From Treponema denticola (GTDB lineage Bacteria; Spirochaetota; Spirochaetia; Treponematales; Treponemataceae), in contig NZ_CP051302.1 in assembly GCF_024181405.1 (NCBI RefSeq), positions 372,001 through 436,000 of the forward strand: a DNA stretch of 64,000 bases. The letters are read 5' to 3'. Positions 62,227 through 64,000 of this stretch are shown here, one piece after another. A program made the translations under genes and the position numbers. The first letter of the stretch is position 1; every line of letters starts with the position of its first letter. The notes under the pieces are model-generated. The model did no database searches and had not been told where the DNA came from. It saw only the letters and a list, made by a program, of their open reading frames with translations.

Positions 62227-64000
62227 ATGGAATTTACAAATGAATTTATCGAAGGCCTCAGTGTAAACGAGGCCGATATTATGAAGAAGATTGCAGAAGA
62301 ACTTAACATAAAAGTTGCTCAAGTCTCTGCAGTTATAAGTTTGGTCAATGAGGGATGCACCATCCCCTTTATTTCCCGTTATCGAAAAGAAATGCACGGC
62401 TCTCTTGATGAAGTTCAAGTCAGAGATTCGGACCGCCTGTTTAAATCTTATACAAATTTGGAAACCCGCCGCCTCGAAATTGTGCGGGGTATTTTTGCTG
62501 CCGGAAAATTAACTGATTCTCTTTATGAAAATATAATGAAGGCCGGAACTCTTACCGAGCTTGAAGACATTTGGCTTCCCTTTAAAAAGAAAAAGAAGAC
62601 CCGTGGTATGCTTGCTGTTGAAAGAGGCCTGCAGGCTTTAGCCGATTTGATGAAAGAGCTTGAAGCCGCTCCCCTTGAAGAAAAGGCTAAAGAATTTATT
62701 GTAACCGATGCCGAAACTGAAGAGCTAAATGTTCCCACAGTCGAGGATGCCCTCCAAGGTGCGGCCGATATAATTGCCGAAGAAATTTCTCAAGATACCG
62801 AAAACCGCAAAGCCGTTCATGATTATTTTATAAAAACCGGAAAGTTTGAGGTCAAGGGACTCGGCGATGAGGAGGCTGCAAAGACTTCAGTTTATCAGAT
62901 GTACTGGGACTATTCCGAAAACTTAAACGAAATAAAACCCCACCGCGTGCTTGCGATTAACCGAGGAGAAAGGGAAGGGGTTTTGGAAGTAAAAATAGAT
63001 GTAAGCATCGAAGATGCAATTTCTCTTTTGCAAAATAAGTATACACTAAATAACGACTACCATAAGGAAGCTATAGCCGACGGACTTGTTCGTTTGCTTG
63101 CTCCTGCCGTTTTACGCGAAATCAGAAGCGACCTTGCCGACACGGCTGACGAGCACGGTATAAATATTTTCAGCGAAAACTTAAAGCATCTTTTGATGAC
63201 CCGGCCCATCAAGGGTACAAGGGTTTTAGGAGTTGACCCCGGTATAAGAACGGGAACTAAATGTGCCGCTCTCGATGAAACAGGAAAATACCTAGGCTCT
63301 TTTGTGATTTATCAGCATAAGGCCGAAGAAGCAAAATTCTTGGTATTGGAAGCCGTAAAAAAATACAATGTTCAGCTGATCGCTGTCGGGAACGGTACGG
63401 GCTCCCACGAGGTTCAGGAAATAGTTTCCGCCGTTATAAAAGAATCTTGTCCCGATGTATTGTTTACGGTAGTCGATGAAGACGGAGCTTCAGTTTATTC
63501 TGCAGGCGATGTCGCTCGCGAAGAATTCCCCGATTTGGATTTAACGATAAGAGGGGCGATTTCTATCGGAAGAAGATTGCAGGACCCTCTTGCAGAGCTT
63601 GTAAAGATTGATCCAAAATCCATAGGTGTCGGTTTATACCAGCACGACTTAAACCAAAAAAAATTAAGCGAAGAGCTTGATGCTGTTGTAGGTTCCGTAG
63701 TAAATAATGTAGGCGTAAACTTAAACACTGCAAGTGCCTCTTTGTTAAAATACGTTTCGGGTGTAAGCTCCTCTCTTGCAAAAAAAATTGTAGCCCGCCG
63801 TGAAGCCGAAGGGATTTTTACCGACAGGGAGCAATTAAAAAAAGTGAGCGGAATGGGGCCTAAGTCCTTTGAGCAGTGTGCCGGCTTTTTAAAAATCCCC
63901 GAAAGCTCGAACCCCTTGGACAATTCTTGGGTTCATCCCGAAAACTATGAAACCGGAAAAATCATTTACGATGTAATTCATAAAAATGAAGAAGTCTCAG
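62227..64000 (+). CDS. tex: RNA-binding transcriptional accessory protein Tex (3' end beyond window)
   Basis: The frame is open from the ATG at 62227 to the window edge (591 codons visible). It matches Tex: an N-terminal helical region (NIKVAQVSAVISLVNEGCTIPFISRYRKE, LEDIWLPFKKKKKTRGMLA), the YqgF/RNase H-like core (VLGVDPGIRTGTKCAALDETGKYLG, AVGNGTGSHEVQE, VDEDGASVYS, SIGRRLQDPLAELVKIDPKSIGVGLYQHD) and helix-hairpin-helix segments (VGVNLNTASASLLKYVSG, KKVSGMGPKSFEQCAGFL). The C-terminal S1 domain must lie beyond base 64000. Tex affects transcription and RNA handling in stress. Confidence 0.95.
   Translation, partial: MEFTNEFIEGLSVNEADIMKKIAEELNIKVAQVSAVISLVNEGCTIPFISRYRKEMHGSLDEVQVRDSDRLFKSYTNLETRRLEIVRGIFAAGKLTDSLYENIMKAGTLTELEDIWLPFKKKKKTRGMLAVERGLQALADLMKELEAAPLEEKAKEFIVTDAETEELNVPTVEDALQGAADIIAEEISQDTENRKAVHDYFIKTGKFEVKGLGDEEAAKTSVYQMYWDYSENLNEIKPHRVLAINRGEREGVLEVKIDVSIEDAISLLQNKYTLNNDYHKEAIADGLVRLLAPAVLREIRSDLADTADEHGINIFSENLKHLLMTRPIKGTRVLGVDPGIRTGTKCAALDETGKYLGSFVIYQHKAEEAKFLVLEAVKKYNVQLIAVGNGTGSHEVQEIVSAVIKESCPDVLFTVVDEDGASVYSAGDVAREEFPDLDLTIRGAISIGRRLQDPLAELVKIDPKSIGVGLYQHDLNQKKLSEELDAVVGSVVNNVGVNLNTASASLLKYVSGVSSSLAKKIVARREAEGIFTDREQLKKVSGMGPKSFEQCAGFLKIPESSNPLDNSWVHPENYETGKIIYDVIHKNEEVS

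Overview
The window looks like chromosomal DNA of an oral-type treponeme, closest by recognition to Treponema denticola. The evidence is the low-GC spirochaete coding style, a FlaB-type periplasmic flagellin with flgF-flgG-flgJ in tandem, a uvrA-lptD-tex order reminiscent of T. pallidum, and a large multi-OppA peptide transport locus. No phage, insertion sequence, CRISPR array or rRNA was seen. One tRNA (Asn, GUU) is present.

Layout. 1-6.9 kb: end of a TPM/YgcG protein, then a glycerophosphodiester phosphodiesterase, patatin, NusG-II protein, NeuB-family synthase, J-domain protein, polytopic membrane protein and dinB. 6.9-10.3 kb: a very large predicted outer-membrane protein overlapping dinB. 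10.4-12.9 kb (mostly minus): YmdB-type phosphoesterase, tatD and efp, plus a small plus-strand gene. 13.2-16.8 kb: an accessory island with two S41-family peptidases flanking a small Gly/Pro-rich peptide that has a double-glycine leader, then a 2-TM protein. It is surrounded by repeated hairpins and a dispersed repeat family. 17-23.4 kb: argS and comF (plus), radC, dacA and asnS (minus). 23.5-26.3 kb: a His-rich secreted protein and a fused dihydroorotate dehydrogenase/PyrK-like protein. 26.3-39.4 kb: a peptide ABC transporter locus (oppA1, oppA2, oppB, oppC, oppA3, oppD, oppF, oppA4) with clear scars of an old tandem duplication. 39.5-46.9 kb: rpmB, tRNA-Asn, 5-formyl-THF cyclo-ligase, a TPR lipoprotein, a membrane-anchored protein, a trehalase-like glycosidase and glutamate dehydrogenase. 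47.1-47.4 kb: a cobalamin riboswitch on the minus strand with no intact gene directly behind it. 47.5-50 kb: FNT transporter, beta-hydroxyacid dehydrogenase, pyrE. 50-53.5 kb: flaB diverging from flgF-flgG-flgJ. 53.8-64 kb: a chemotaxis receptor, uvrA, an LptD-like protein and the start of tex.

Most striking points. (1) Nine genes have a -10 box only 6-10 nt before the ATG and no Shine-Dalgarno sequence, which suggests widespread leaderless transcription. (2) The S41/double-glycine-leader cassette resembles an undescribed peptide processing or export system. (3) The opp locus keeps a 3' fragment of oppC in front of oppA1 and a 3' fragment of the pyrK-like domain in front of oppB. This fits tandem duplication of pyrDK-oppB-oppC-oppA followed by reciprocal loss. 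(4) Paralogous hairpins behind oppA1 and oppA3 show compensatory base-pair changes. (5) The cobalamin riboswitch appears orphaned and lies about 300 nt upstream of gdhA.

All functional calls are from reading sequence motifs. No database search, structure prediction or transcript mapping could be run.
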